Source: a bacterium (lineage in GTDB: Bacteria > UBA4055). Taken from it: 64,000 nucleotides of DNA. Below, piece by piece: positions 1 to 9,345 of the stretch. The stretch lies in contig JAKQBN010000030.1 in the NCBI GenBank assembly GCA_029559475.1, forward strand, positions 74,756 to 138,755, given 5' to 3'. The first letter of the stretch is position 1. Each line of letters starts with the position of its first letter. Made by a program: the position numbers and the translations under genes. The notes beneath the pieces are model-generated. The model did no database searches. It was not told where the DNA came from and saw only the letters and a program-made list of their open reading frames with translations.

Positions 1-231
1 GATGAGCTCAAGCGCAAGATTGATCCTTATGTGATCCGATCCCGTTTCGCTGTAGGCTTTATCGAAATATTTCTTTACGCTTGCCGTATTTGCAGCCTGA
101 CTGCTGAGTATACCCCACAGATAATCGGACACCACAGGCCTGTTGTAATTGAAATAACTTTTTTTCGTCACGGCAAACGATGATGAAGCTATCAGGGCTA
201 AAATAAATGCCAGCAATGTTCTTTTATTCAT
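1..231 (-). CDS. TPR-like exported protein, N-terminal part (cut by window edge)
   Basis: The frame is open from the ATG at 231 to the left edge, giving 77 residues. The first 20 form a typical signal peptide (MNKRTLLAFILALIASSSFA). The mature part has alternating Ala/Leu/Tyr positions like a tetratricopeptide repeat (YLWGILSSQAANTASVKKYF), so a TPR scaffold in the periplasm is likely but unproven. The start overlaps the stop of the upstream lipoprotein gene by 8 bases, so the two are probably translationally coupled in the polA-cyclase-lipoprotein run. Confidence 0.7.
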   Translation of the reverse strand, partial: MNKRTLLAFILALIASSSFAVTKKSYFNYNRPVVSDYLWGILSSQAANTASVKKYFDKAYSETGSDHIRINLALELI

Positions 232-853
232 TTTTATCATATACCGATATCATTACACTGTTACCTTCGACAACCACTGAGGACGATTTAAAATCCTCTC
301 TGAATCGTACCGTAATCTGTACCGATTCTTTGTATTCGATGAACTTGATCTTTGTCACATGTGCTTTATTATAAATATATTTTTTTACCGAAGGGCTGAA
401 TTTACCTTTATAAAAAGTTATATTGAAAAAATTATCCCCCGAAAAAAATGTCGTAATGTTGTTCTTAGGATTGTCGCCTTTAAAATTCAACAGCATGAGA
501 ATACCGTTGGTTTTCTCGGAAATCTCTAAACCCGAAACGGTATAGGCAGCCTTATCCGGAGCTACAAAGCTTACTTGATCTTCTGTAATATCAGGTTCGT
601 CTTTTAGCTCATCTGACGCGGATTCTTTTTTCATATCGGTTATTGGCCGGGGAGCTGCAGAAGTTTTTTCGGGAATAACCTCTTTTTTTTCAACGGGATA
701 TTCTACTTTCACCTGTTCTTTTTTAGCGGGTTCTTTTTCCCGCCCGGTTATTTCCTGTTTATTATCTGGATGATCACCAACTGCCGGTTTTAAAGCCGAG
801 CACGCTGTAAAGATCAAAAATCCCGCTGCAATTATCATCGCTATGTACTTCAA
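224..853 (-). CDS. Lipoprotein with C-terminal AMIN-like domain
   Basis: 209 residues. The N-terminus has a hydrophobic stretch ending in a lipobox (FTAC, Cys 18), so this is probably a lipid-anchored envelope protein. Residues 30-95 are a charged Lys/Glu/Pro-rich linker. Residues 105-209 are beta-rich (FFNITFYKGKF, VQITVRFRE, SVMISVYD) and resemble AMIN domains, which bind peptidoglycan or secretin partners. The start is TTG at 853, preceded by a GGCGGA ribosome site. It lies 56 bases after the cyclase gene and overlaps the next gene, suggesting one operon. The AMIN assignment is by pattern only. Confidence 0.7.
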   Translation of the reverse strand: MKYIAMIIAAGFLIFTACSALKPAVGDHPDNKQEITGREKEPAKKEQVKVEYPVEKKEVIPEKTSAAPRPITDMKKESASDELKDEPDITEDQVSFVAPDKAAYTVSGLEISEKTNGILMLLNFKGDNPKNNITTFFSGDNFFNITFYKGKFSPSVKKYIYNKAHVTKIKFIEYKESVQITVRFREDFKSSSVVVEGNSVMISVYDKNE

Positions 854-909
854 TTTCCGCCTTCTACTTTATTTTACACAACTTAAACTTTTGTAATATA
901 CTAAAGTTT

Positions 910-3900
910 TTACTTTTCCGCTTTATTTTCTTCAATGCTTTTTAAAAGATCATTAACAGAATCGAGACCATGTTTATATCCGATCTTCTCGAAGACCTTT
1001 TTAGCCTTTACAGCATATTCTTCAGCCTTAAAATCATCCTTAAAATTGTCGAAATATGTATATGCTAAATTGTAAAGGGCTTTACCTTCAGAATGAATGT
1101 CATTATGCTTTTTTGAATATTCAATCTGGAGTTTATAATATTTGAGGCTTTCAGCAAGTTTGCCGGTCTCCGCGTAGCAGTTAGCCAGATTACCGTAGCT
1201 GTGGCCTACCATTTCTATGTTGCTTATCTCTTCTGAGAATTTTAGATTCGCTTTATATATCTGAATCGCTTTGCCGTATTCTTTTTTATAAAAATACGCA
1301 TCTCCTCTGTTGTCATTAACGATAGCCAATTTCAGTTTATTTCCTGTTTTATTCAAGATAACTTCTCTCTGATCGCAAAGTTTTATCACTTCATCATATT
1401 TCTTTTTTTCAAGCCTTATGTTTGATAGAGACTGCAAAAGGCTTTCTTTAAGCTCTATTTTCGATGTCCTTTCCACGAGCTTTATTCCTTCCATAATGTG
1501 TTTCTCGGCTTTTCTGAAATCTCCTTTAACATAACTGACCTTTGAAAGCCCGTCTATCGCCCTCATGACAATATTATAATTATGTATCTTCTTTGCTTCA
1601 ATAAATACTTTCTCATAATATGATTCCGCTTTCATCATATCTCCGGTCTGCCCATAAGACGAAGCAATGTTCTGTAAAGCAGTGAGTTTTTCATTGATCA
1701 GGCTGAATTCTTCTGATATCCTTATCATATCTTCGTATATTTTAACCGCTGATTTGAATTCTCTTTGTTTGAAGAATTTCATAGCGAATACGCTAAGAGC
1801 CCAGACTTTTAACCTGATATCTTTCGTTTTATCTGAAAGGTACTCCAACCTCAGAAGCATTTTTAAAAGTTTGTTACTGTCTCCCAGGTAAAAGTATGAA
1901 GTCGCTGCATCAATAAGTCCTTCCAATTCTATGTCGTCTGTTGCGAACGAAGTCATTTTTTCAAATTCAGCAGCTGCATTTTTATAATCCGAAGCCCTTT
2001 TTAGAATATTTACCTTTTTAACCTGTGCTTTCTGATATAATTCACTGCCCTGTTCGGAATTTTCCATAATTTTCTCTGTAATAGCTATTACTTCGCTTCT
2101 CTTTTCCATCATTTTCAGCAATTCGATATCAATAAAATAGCTTTCAAGTTTATCTTTAGTACTCATCTTATATTTTCTGAAAAGCTTAAGGTAATTGAAT
2201 GCCTCTTTGTAACTGAATTTGTTTTTCGCTGATTCAGCTGATTTCAGAAGATAGAATTTTGCCTTGTCCTTGTCGAGAGTATTCCTGTAATGAAAAGCAA
2301 GCAGTTCGTAAGCGGCCGCCAGATTGTCTTTATGATTTTTTTCGTAAAGCTGAGCTATTCTCAGATGGTATTTTCTCCTAAGCGAGAATAAAAGCGTCTC
2401 GTAAGCGACTTCCTGAGTTATGGCGTGCTTGAAAAGATATTCGTTATCTGCAGATTCTTCGAATATCGTAAGATCGACCTTTGTAAGATCGAACAGGCTG
2501 TCTTTTATATCGAGCCTTTCAGATATTTCTTTAAGATTCTGAAGTTGCTTAAGAATGTCGAACTGAAAGATTCGGCCTATTACGGAGGCTATTTTCAGAA
2601 TTGTTTTGCTGTTCTCATCAAGCTTATCTATCCTGGAAAGAACGATGTCGTTCACATTATCCGGTATCTTTATCGATCTGATCGAAGGCTTGATCCTGTA
2701 TTTTGTTCCGACCTGATCTGATATTACTGGAACAAGATCACCGTCGTTCTTCAGACCCAGAAGTATTTCCTCCATAAAAAACGGATTACCCTTCGTTTTC
2801 TGATGAATATCTTTATATATCCTGTCAGGAATGTTAATAAGACTGAATTTATTTAAAAGAAATTCCCTGCCTTCTTCATATTCGAGATTATTGAGCTCGA
2901 TATTATAAGATTTCTTATTTTCTTCAAACCTGCACATTATGGTGTCAGGCCTGAAAACAAAATTAATACATCCGGAGTTAGATCCCGGATCATAAATATT
3001 CAGAAGATCATGGAAAAAATCCGATGAAGATGAATCTATCCAATGAGAATCCTCAAGATATAAAACAGCTTTATCTTCAGAAATTATCTTATTGAATATA
3101 GATAGTGCTATTCCTGTAAATAAATCTTTTAATCCCGGATCAGGATCATCTGAACTACTTTCCTTCCACGATAAGAATGAGGAATACAGATCTGTGTTCT
3201 CCTCTTCTCCAATAGATTTCATCAGTGATCTCAACTTCTTTAACTTAAGATTCAGCGGATCCAGAATATTTACTCCGGCGAATTCAGCTATAAATTCTTT
3301 AACCGCAAAGAAAGGATTGTTTTTCGTATATGAAAGGCAGCCGACAAGATAACACCGGGAACTTTTCTCCCTTTCTTCAATAAGCCTGCTAACAAGAACT
3401 GATTTTCCCAGTCCCGCTTCGGCTTTAATGTTTATCAGAACAGCTTTTCTTTTTTTTACAGCTTCCCAATACATTTCCTGCTCTTTTTTCCTTCCGATCA
3501 GCTTTATTTTTTTATGCTTTTCTGTTTCTGTGAACGTATTGAAATCATACGCAGAAAAAAGTTCAGCTACGCCTTTCAGATTTAATTGTCTCTCAGGACC
3601 GGTATTTATTCCGGAGATCCTCTCTTTGATCTTTGATGAAATGATCACTTCATTTATTCGGGCTGAAGCCATCAGTCTTGCGCTGATGTTAACTGTATTT
3701 CCTATAACGGTAAATTCTCTTCTGTCTGAAGCTCCTACAACTCCGAAATAAATATTACCGTTGTTTATGCCCGCTTTTAAATCTATGCCTGAAGGTTTAT
3801 TAAGCTTGATCTCCTGAATAGCTCTCAAAGCGTATTCTTCATTCTTCTCTGTAGCTACCGGAGCGCCAAAGAGAGCTATAATTTTATTCCCCTTATCGCC

Positions 3901-4761
3901 CATATCGATCTTATTTATAAAGCCCTGATATTTTTTTACTGTCGATGATGTTAAAGAATAGAACTCATTGAGAAGTCCGTAATTAAAATCGCTGTCATAT
4001 TCTACTCCCGTAAAGTTCATAAAAATCACAGCGCAGTTCCTAAGTTCCCCTTTTTCCAATGCGCCCGCATCTTCCCTGACTATCAGTTCATCGTCTATAA
4101 AAGATTTATACCATTCGTACTCTTTCTTATCTGATCTTTTCAGGATAGTTCTGTTTGATTTCTTCCCTTTTGAAAACTCTTCAATATCAAGTTCGTAAAA
4201 ACTGTCTCTTTTTTTACATTTTCCGGCAGCTTTTTTCATACCTCCCGCAATTATTATTTCACCCTGAACCGCGTGATGTTCGCATTCACAGGCTGTATCG
4301 AGAGTATCTCCGGCAATGAAATACTGTTTATTTTCATTTCCGAGCATTCCTATAATTGATTCACCGTAAGCGATCCCGATCTTCATTTTAATAGAACAGT
4401 CACCTGCTATGGTTTTTATTTTATAAAATCTCCTTACTGCAGCCTGCATATCGACAGCTGTTAGAACTACGTCCTCCTTATTTATCTGCTCAGGGAAAAA
4501 TACTGTTATCGCGTCACCACCGAATTTATATACTGACCCGCCTCCGAGAGTAACTATACCGATCAGATCCTCGAATACTTCATTCAATATTCTCGATATT
4601 TCTTCAGATCCTTCTTTTCCTTTTGCTGTCAGCTTTTCCGACAGCTGCGTGAAACCTGAGAGATCTGCGAACATTACAGAACCTTCTATACGTAAATAGC
4701 CGTTCTTTTTAATTTCTTCGTAAACATCGGCGAAATGTTTAGGTACATATTTTGACAACAT
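910..4761 (-). CDS. Two-domain class III adenylate/guanylate cyclase with ATPase and TPR region
   Basis: About 1283 residues from the ATG at 4761, which has AGGA 7 bases upstream; an upstream ATG at 4788 has no ribosome site and sits on the -10 box. Order: cyclase domain C1 (about 25-190), C2 (about 242-400), an AAA/STAND-type ATPase (P-loop AEAGLGKS at 447-454, Walker B LYLED at 567-571), then TPRs from about 790 to the end. C1 has both metal aspartates (D33 in FADLSG, D83 in KFGGD). C2 has lost them (FMNFTG, KGNKI) but has the transition-state pair N358/R362 (VNISAR) and K290 in DKG. The two domains therefore probably make one active site, as in animal soluble adenylyl cyclase. No signal peptide or membrane span is seen, so it is probably cytosolic. 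ATP or GTP preference cannot be settled here. Confidence 0.88.
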   Translation of the reverse strand: MLSKYVPKHFADVYEEIKKNGYLRIEGSVMFADLSGFTQLSEKLTAKGKEGSEEISRILNEVFEDLIGIVTLGGGSVYKFGGDAITVFFPEQINKEDVVLTAVDMQAAVRRFYKIKTIAGDCSIKMKIGIAYGESIIGMLGNENKQYFIAGDTLDTACECEHHAVQGEIIIAGGMKKAAGKCKKRDSFYELDIEEFSKGKKSNRTILKRSDKKEYEWYKSFIDDELIVREDAGALEKGELRNCAVIFMNFTGVEYDSDFNYGLLNEFYSLTSSTVKKYQGFINKIDMGDKGNKIIALFGAPVATEKNEEYALRAIQEIKLNKPSGIDLKAGINNGNIYFGVVGASDRREFTVIGNTVNISARLMASARINEVIISSKIKERISGINTGPERQLNLKGVAELFSAYDFNTFTETEKHKKIKLIGRKKEQEMYWEAVKKRKAVLINIKAEAGLGKSVLVSRLIEEREKSSRCYLVGCLSYTKNNPFFAVKEFIAEFAGVNILDPLNLKLKKLRSLMKSIGEEENTDLYSSFLSWKESSSDDPDPGLKDLFTGIALSIFNKIISEDKAVLYLEDSHWIDSSSSDFFHDLLNIYDPGSNSGCINFVFRPDTIMCRFEENKKSYNIELNNLEYEEGREFLLNKFSLINIPDRIYKDIHQKTKGNPFFMEEILLGLKNDGDLVPVISDQVGTKYRIKPSIRSIKIPDNVNDIVLSRIDKLDENSKTILKIASVIGRIFQFDILKQLQNLKEISERLDIKDSLFDLTKVDLTIFEESADNEYLFKHAITQEVAYETLLFSLRRKYHLRIAQLYEKNHKDNLAAAYELLAFHYRNTLDKDKAKFYLLKSAESAKNKFSYKEAFNYLKLFRKYKMSTKDKLESYFIDIELLKMMEKRSEVIAITEKIMENSEQGSELYQKAQVKKVNILKRASDYKNAAAEFEKMTSFATDDIELEGLIDAATSYFYLGDSNKLLKMLLRLEYLSDKTKDIRLKVWALSVFAMKFFKQREFKSAVKIYEDMIRISEEFSLINEKLTALQNIASSYGQTGDMMKAESYYEKVFIEAKKIHNYNIVMRAIDGLSKVSYVKGDFRKAEKHIMEGIKLVERTSKIELKESLLQSLSNIRLEKKKYDEVIKLCDQREVILNKTGNKLKLAIVNDNRGDAYFYKKEYGKAIQIYKANLKFSEEISNIEMVGHSYGNLANCYAETGKLAESLKYYKLQIEYSKKHNDIHSEGKALYNLAYTYFDNFKDDFKAEEYAVKAKKVFEKIGYKHGLDSVNDLLKSIEENKAEK

Positions 4762-4789
4762 AGTCCGATCCTGTTTTTGTTTATTCATG

Positions 4790-4818
4790 AAAATACATTA
4801 ATATTAGTGTCAATTCAA
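4790..4818 (-). promoter_or_regulatory. Promoter of the cyclase operon
   Basis: On the minus strand TTGAAT (4813-4818) and TATTTT (4790-4795) are separated by exactly 17 bases. Transcription would begin near 4783, giving a short leader to the ATG at 4761. This favours the downstream start codon. Confidence 0.6.
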
Positions 4819-4836
4819 CTTTAAAATATATAATAT

Positions 4837-4962
4837 GCGAGACATAATTCATATAAAAACGGATAACGTTTACCCCTCTTTACCAGCCGGTACGAAATCA
4901 GCTATAAAGTGGCGATCGGCCTGATGAGGCAGGGTCAGTTTTGAGATGAAGTTATGTCGAGC
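4837..4962 (+). repeat. Dispersed inverted-repeat element, copy 1 (126 bp)
   Basis: The ends are imperfect inverted repeats: GCGAGACATAATTCA on the left, and TGAAGTTATGTCGAGC on the right. The whole element aligns with the reverse complement of 33238-33362, including a perfectly shared core (GCGATCGGCCTGATGAGG continuing CAGGGTC). The core contains a GCCT-GATG-AGGC hairpin. There is no coding capacity, and the element sits just upstream of the cyclase promoter. This looks like a MITE- or REP-like mobile repeat. Confidence 0.75.
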
Positions 4963-4982
4963 TATAAACCTTATTGAAAAGG

Positions 4983-7676
4983 TCAGTGCGCATCAAGCCA
5001 GTTATCGCCTATCCCGATATTAACTTCGAGCGGAACCGACAACTCGACCGCATTTTCCATTTCGTTCCTAATGAATGCTGAAAATTTATCAACGATGTCT
5101 TCTCTTACTTCAAAAACCAATTCGTCATGTATCTGAAGCAGCATTTTTGCTTCGTAGCCGTCCATCTTTGAATCTATCCTGATCATAGCCATCTTTATAA
5201 TATCAGCCGACGCTCCCTGAATAGGCGCGTTGACCGCCGCTCTGACCGCAGCACTCTTAATGTTTTTGTTGGACGATCTGATCTCGGGGATCTCCCTTTT
5301 TCTGCCGAACATGGTTTTGACATAGCCGTACTGCTCTATGAAAAGTGTTGTATCGTCAATATATTCTTTGATCTTGCTGAACTGTGAAAAATACAGGTCA
5401 ATGAAATCTGATGCTTCCTGAAAGCTGATCCCCATGTCTTCGCTAAGCCCGAATTTCGTTTTTCCGTAAAGAACCGCAAAATTCGTGGTTTTTGCTCTTG
5501 ATCTCATTTCTTTTGTAACTTCATCAATGCTGACACCGTATAATTTCGATGCGGTAGCCTTATGAATATCAACACCCTGCCTGAAAGCTTCGGTAAGATT
5601 TTCATCTCTGCACAGATGCGCAAGAATTCTCAATTCTATCTGGGAATAATCCGCAGAAATAATTTTATATCCGGGTTTCGGAATAAAAGCTGTCCTGATC
5701 TTTTCCCCGACCTCATTCTTGATAGGAATACTCTGAAGGTTCGGATTCGCCGATGAAAGCCTGCCTGTTGTGGCTATATGCTGCAAAAACGTCGTATGTA
5801 TCCTTCCGGTCGGCTTGTAAACATACTTTAAAAGTCCTGCGGCATAAGTGTTGTTCAGCTTTGACAACTCCCGGTACTTCAAAAGATAATCAGCTATCGG
5901 CATTCCCTCATACGCGAGCTTTTTTAATACGGCGTGATCAGTTGAAAATGTCCCGCTTGTGCCCTTTCTCCCGCTTTTCATGTTCAGCTTCTCGAACAGT
6001 ACCTGGCTGAGCTGCTTTGGAGAATCAAGATTGAACTCTTCTCCCGCAAGCATATAAATAGTCTTTTCAAGTTCCTTTGCCGCCGAAGCCATCTCTTTTG
6101 AAATATTTTCAAGAACCGGCTTTTCGATCCTGATGCCGTACCTTTCCATGATGAAAAGAACTCTTAAAAGCGGTATTTCCATATCGTAAAATATTTTTTC
6201 GATCTCTTCATCCGAGTGTATATCTTCTTTGATCTTAAATGAACTTCTGAAAATAAGCTCTGATTTCTCGCATTCAGTTATCTTTTTTTCAAAGCCAGTT
6301 TCTTTTTCTTCTATCGCAAAATGATTAAGGTAATTTCTTGCTATCCCTGAAAGGTCATGGTTATTAACGCCGCTCCTGACCAGAAAATCTCCAAGAAGAA
6401 TATCGAATAAAGCGCATTTAACTTCAAATCCGTAATTTTTCAAAGCGTGAAGGACTCTTTTCAGGTCATAGCCTATCAGAGTGATATCGCTGTCGTCGAG
6501 TATTTCCTTAAAATCCGTGAGAAAGTCACCTATAGAATCTTTATCTTCCGAATCAAAAAGGCTCATCTGTTCATTTGCCTCTTTGAAATCTTTGCTGACA
6601 AAATAAGATTCATACTCTTTTAAAGAAATTGAAATGCTTTTAATTTTTAATTCGAGAAGATAATCTCCTTCAATATCCAGCCTCATTGAAAACTTTGCCG
6701 ATTTTTTTATCCTCTTTATTAGCTGATCTACATCCTTTTTTTCCGCGATCGTATGGAAATCATATTTGCTGTGGTCATATCTGTCAGCCTTGGTGCGCTC
6801 TGTCTGAACTCCCTGCTTTTTTTCAAGATATTCGAGAAGACGCTTCATATTGAGCTTATAAAAATAATCTGCCAGTTTCTCAAAATCGTAGCTTTTGATG
6901 TGAAGTTTTTCCTCGTCAAGTTCGACTTCGAGATCTGTTTTTAAGGCTACCAGCTCCGCTGAAAGTTTGATAATATCTTTACTGTTAAGAAGTGATTCTC
7001 TTACGGCATTCCCGCCCACTTTATCAATATTTTCGAAAATTCCTTCAATAGTTCCGTGTTCCTGAAGCAGCTTTATCGCAGTTTTCCTTCCGACTTTAGG
7101 CACTCCCGGAATATTGTCTGATGTATCTCCGGTAAGAGTGAGAAAATCTTTTATCTGTTCGGGATAAAGCTCGAACTTCTGCTTAACCCCTTCCCTGTCG
7201 TATATGGTCTGATCCTTTGGGTCGTAAACGAAAACCTTATCGTTCACAAGCTGGGCAAGATCTTTGTCGGATGAAAAAATATAAACCGTGTATCCTAAAT
7301 CAGGCGCGATTTTGCTTATAGCTCCAATAAGGTCATCAGCTTCGAAACCTTCTCTAGAGATGGTCTGGATCCCTGTGGCTTCGATCATTTCGTACAGAAG
7401 CGGGATCTGATTCCTCAGCTCCTCCGGCATTTTCTCGCGGGTAGCTTTATATTCTGGATATAGATCGTGTCTGAATGTGGGGGCGGCAGTGTCAAGAACG
7501 ATCGCCATATACTCCGGAGCTTCATTCTCGATCAGGTTGAAGAATGATGAGAAGAATCCGTATAACGCGGATACATTAAAGCCTTCCTTAGTTATCAGCG
7601 GCTTTGCTCCAAATGCAAAAAACGCCCTGTATATCAGGCCGTAGCCGTCTATAAGATATAATTTTTTCTCATTCAA
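4983..7676 (-). CDS. polA: DNA polymerase I, proofreading-defective type
   Basis: 897 residues, in the normal family range. Residues 1-290 are the 5' nuclease domain (LIDGYGLIYRAFFA; FEADDLIGA; GDTSDNIPGVP). The polymerase domain has motif A (SADYSQIELRILAH), motif B (KTTNFAVLYG, Phe at the ddNTP-discrimination position) and motif C (IHDELVFE). The middle domain, about 305-480, keeps the size of a 3'-5' exonuclease, but its DxE, NxxxD and YxxxD motifs are gone (FSMRLDIEG and GYDLKRV stand where they should be), so it should not proofread. It fills gaps in replication and excision repair. The start is TTG at 7676, and the gene has its own promoter at 7705-7733. Confidence 0.97.
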   Translation of the reverse strand: MNEKKLYLIDGYGLIYRAFFAFGAKPLITKEGFNVSALYGFFSSFFNLIENEAPEYMAIVLDTAAPTFRHDLYPEYKATREKMPEELRNQIPLLYEMIEATGIQTISREGFEADDLIGAISKIAPDLGYTVYIFSSDKDLAQLVNDKVFVYDPKDQTIYDREGVKQKFELYPEQIKDFLTLTGDTSDNIPGVPKVGRKTAIKLLQEHGTIEGIFENIDKVGGNAVRESLLNSKDIIKLSAELVALKTDLEVELDEEKLHIKSYDFEKLADYFYKLNMKRLLEYLEKKQGVQTERTKADRYDHSKYDFHTIAEKKDVDQLIKRIKKSAKFSMRLDIEGDYLLELKIKSISISLKEYESYFVSKDFKEANEQMSLFDSEDKDSIGDFLTDFKEILDDSDITLIGYDLKRVLHALKNYGFEVKCALFDILLGDFLVRSGVNNHDLSGIARNYLNHFAIEEKETGFEKKITECEKSELIFRSSFKIKEDIHSDEEIEKIFYDMEIPLLRVLFIMERYGIRIEKPVLENISKEMASAAKELEKTIYMLAGEEFNLDSPKQLSQVLFEKLNMKSGRKGTSGTFSTDHAVLKKLAYEGMPIADYLLKYRELSKLNNTYAAGLLKYVYKPTGRIHTTFLQHIATTGRLSSANPNLQSIPIKNEVGEKIRTAFIPKPGYKIISADYSQIELRILAHLCRDENLTEAFRQGVDIHKATASKLYGVSIDEVTKEMRSRAKTTNFAVLYGKTKFGLSEDMGISFQEASDFIDLYFSQFSKIKEYIDDTTLFIEQYGYVKTMFGRKREIPEIRSSNKNIKSAAVRAAVNAPIQGASADIIKMAMIRIDSKMDGYEAKMLLQIHDELVFEVREDIVDKFSAFIRNEMENAVELSVPLEVNIGIGDNWLDAH

Positions 7677-7704
7677 GATAATACCTTTTTTTTAACCTTG
7701 GTGG

Positions 7705-7733
7705 AAAATAAGTTTTAATAGCCTGTTTTGCAA
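7705..7733 (-). promoter_or_regulatory. Promoter of polA
   Basis: Minus strand TTGCAA (7728-7733), 17-base spacer, TATTTT (7705-7710). The same layout precedes many genes in this window. Confidence 0.6.
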
Positions 7734-7746
7734 TCTAAAACAGAGT

Positions 7747-9213
7747 TTATTTAATGCTTCTGACCATTCTGAAGCCTATATAAAAATATTTGTCATTGGG
7801 ATTGTAAAGATTTCTGCAGCATACTCTTGCGCATTTTTCGTAATTGAACCAGCTTCCTCCTCTTATCACTCGAAGAAAACCTTTTACCGGACCTGTAGGA
7901 TTGGATAAATTCTTTATATCATCCGGATAAACATCATACCAGTCCCAGCACCACTCGCTGACGTTACCTGTCATATCGTATAATCCAAGTTCATTAGCCT
8001 TCATTCTGCTTCCAACTGAACATGTTGATTCTTTTGCGGTTTTCGTATAGACAGCCACTTCTTGTATCCTGTCGCTTCCGCTGTATAAATATTTATGGGA
8101 TTTCTTTCCTCCTCCGGACGCATATTCCCATTCTGCTTCGGTAGGAAGCCTGTAGCCGTTCGCTTTAAAATCGCAGACAATATCGCTGCCGGTACCTGTA
8201 TAACATTTCTGCAATCCCTCCGTCTCGCTCATTTTGTTGCAGAATTTTACTGCGTCGTACCAGCTTACGTTCTCTACGGGAAGACTGTCACCTGTAAATT
8301 CCGAAACGCTTTTTCCCATTATATAATTCCATTCGGCCTGAGTTGTCTCATATTTACTGATATAAAAACTGCTGACGGACACTTTATGAATTGGAAGTTC
8401 ATCAGTGCAGCCCTGACTTCCACCCATTTCAAAAGAACCTCCTTCGACAAGAACGTATTCGCCTCCAATATCCGGTCCCGGTTTCAATTTCACGTTTCTT
8501 TTTACAGCTGTTCCCTGTTCTATTATGAACTCTTCACTGTAACTTTTATGGCCTTTCTTTTTTATTTTGAGCTTATAAACTCCGGCCGGCAGATTGGAAA
8601 AAGTCCTGTTACCGTAACATGAGTATTTATTGAACCCTTCCTCCCACAACTCCGTGAAACAGCTGTCAGGCGAAGTCGTGATCTGAACTGACCCGACGGG
8701 ATAATCAGGATACATCATTATCGTTTTATCTTCTTTATCAGACAGACTGACGGTCTTTTCTAAGGTCTTTGTGCTGTCCATTTCCACTTTCAACCTGTAT
8801 TCACCCGGCTGAAGTTTAATTCTTTCATATTCTTTTGTAAACTCTCCGTTGATAAATACTTTCACCTTCTTAAATGTGTTGATAGTAAGCGTCGCCCGAA
8901 CATCTGCGAAAACATATTTCTTTCGTGTTTCAGGCGCTTTAACAACCAAAGTTTCTTCAATTTCTGGAAAACCTTTGATCGAAAGCGATACTTTATGCCT
9001 GCCCGCAGGATATTCGAATTCTACAGGAGTTATTCCTATCTCTTCATCAGCTATATAAACTTCCGCGCCTTCAGGTTCAGAAATGATAATGACTTTGGCT
9101 ATCTGAACAGTAAATACCGGCTTTTTCATTTGATCCTGAGATGTATTTAACGAATCCTGCGCGGACATTGTCAAAAACATTCCCGATATTAAAAACGGCA
9201 ACAATAATCTCAT
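7747..9213 (-). CDS. Exported PEGA and FGE-sulfatase-fold protein (member 1)
   Basis: 488 residues with signal peptide 1-18 (ends FLTMSAQ). Residues 40-245 hold PEGA-type beta units (PEGAEVYIADEEIG; ATLTINTFKKVKVFING; a third SPDSCFTELWEEG unit). Residues 255-488 are a formylglycine-generating-enzyme/SUMF1 fold with hallmarks GGSFEMGG, NGYRLPTEAEWEYA, GLYDMTGNVSEWCW and GFRMVR. It alone among the six relatives here has a Cys cluster (CARVCC) near where true FGE has its catalytic pair, so its activity is open. PEGA units usually bind surface or wall components. It is separated from the other five by the ruvX operon, and is probably periplasmic or at the surface. Confidence 0.88.
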   Translation of the reverse strand: MRLLLPFLISGMFLTMSAQDSLNTSQDQMKKPVFTVQIAKVIIISEPEGAEVYIADEEIGITPVEFEYPAGRHKVSLSIKGFPEIEETLVVKAPETRKKYVFADVRATLTINTFKKVKVFINGEFTKEYERIKLQPGEYRLKVEMDSTKTLEKTVSLSDKEDKTIMMYPDYPVGSVQITTSPDSCFTELWEEGFNKYSCYGNRTFSNLPAGVYKLKIKKKGHKSYSEEFIIEQGTAVKRNVKLKPGPDIGGEYVLVEGGSFEMGGSQGCTDELPIHKVSVSSFYISKYETTQAEWNYIMGKSVSEFTGDSLPVENVSWYDAVKFCNKMSETEGLQKCYTGTGSDIVCDFKANGYRLPTEAEWEYASGGGKKSHKYLYSGSDRIQEVAVYTKTAKESTCSVGSRMKANELGLYDMTGNVSEWCWDWYDVYPDDIKNLSNPTGPVKGFLRVIRGGSWFNYEKCARVCCRNLYNPNDKYFYIGFRMVRSIK

Positions 9214-9345
9214 ATTCGTACCAACTGGGCAATTTATATTAGTTCACTACTTTTAATATAATAAAGTCTTACGTTAAAACCTAATAAAATATTTCTTTTT
9301 TTCACTACATTTGATATATTGATGTCAAATTATGCAGGGAGCGTG

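Noticed and set aside
4912-4935. CTGATGAG in the repeat core as part of a hammerhead ribozyme
   Set aside because: The matching GAAA strand, cleavage site and flanking stems do not form in any circular permutation, and copy 2 does not keep them.
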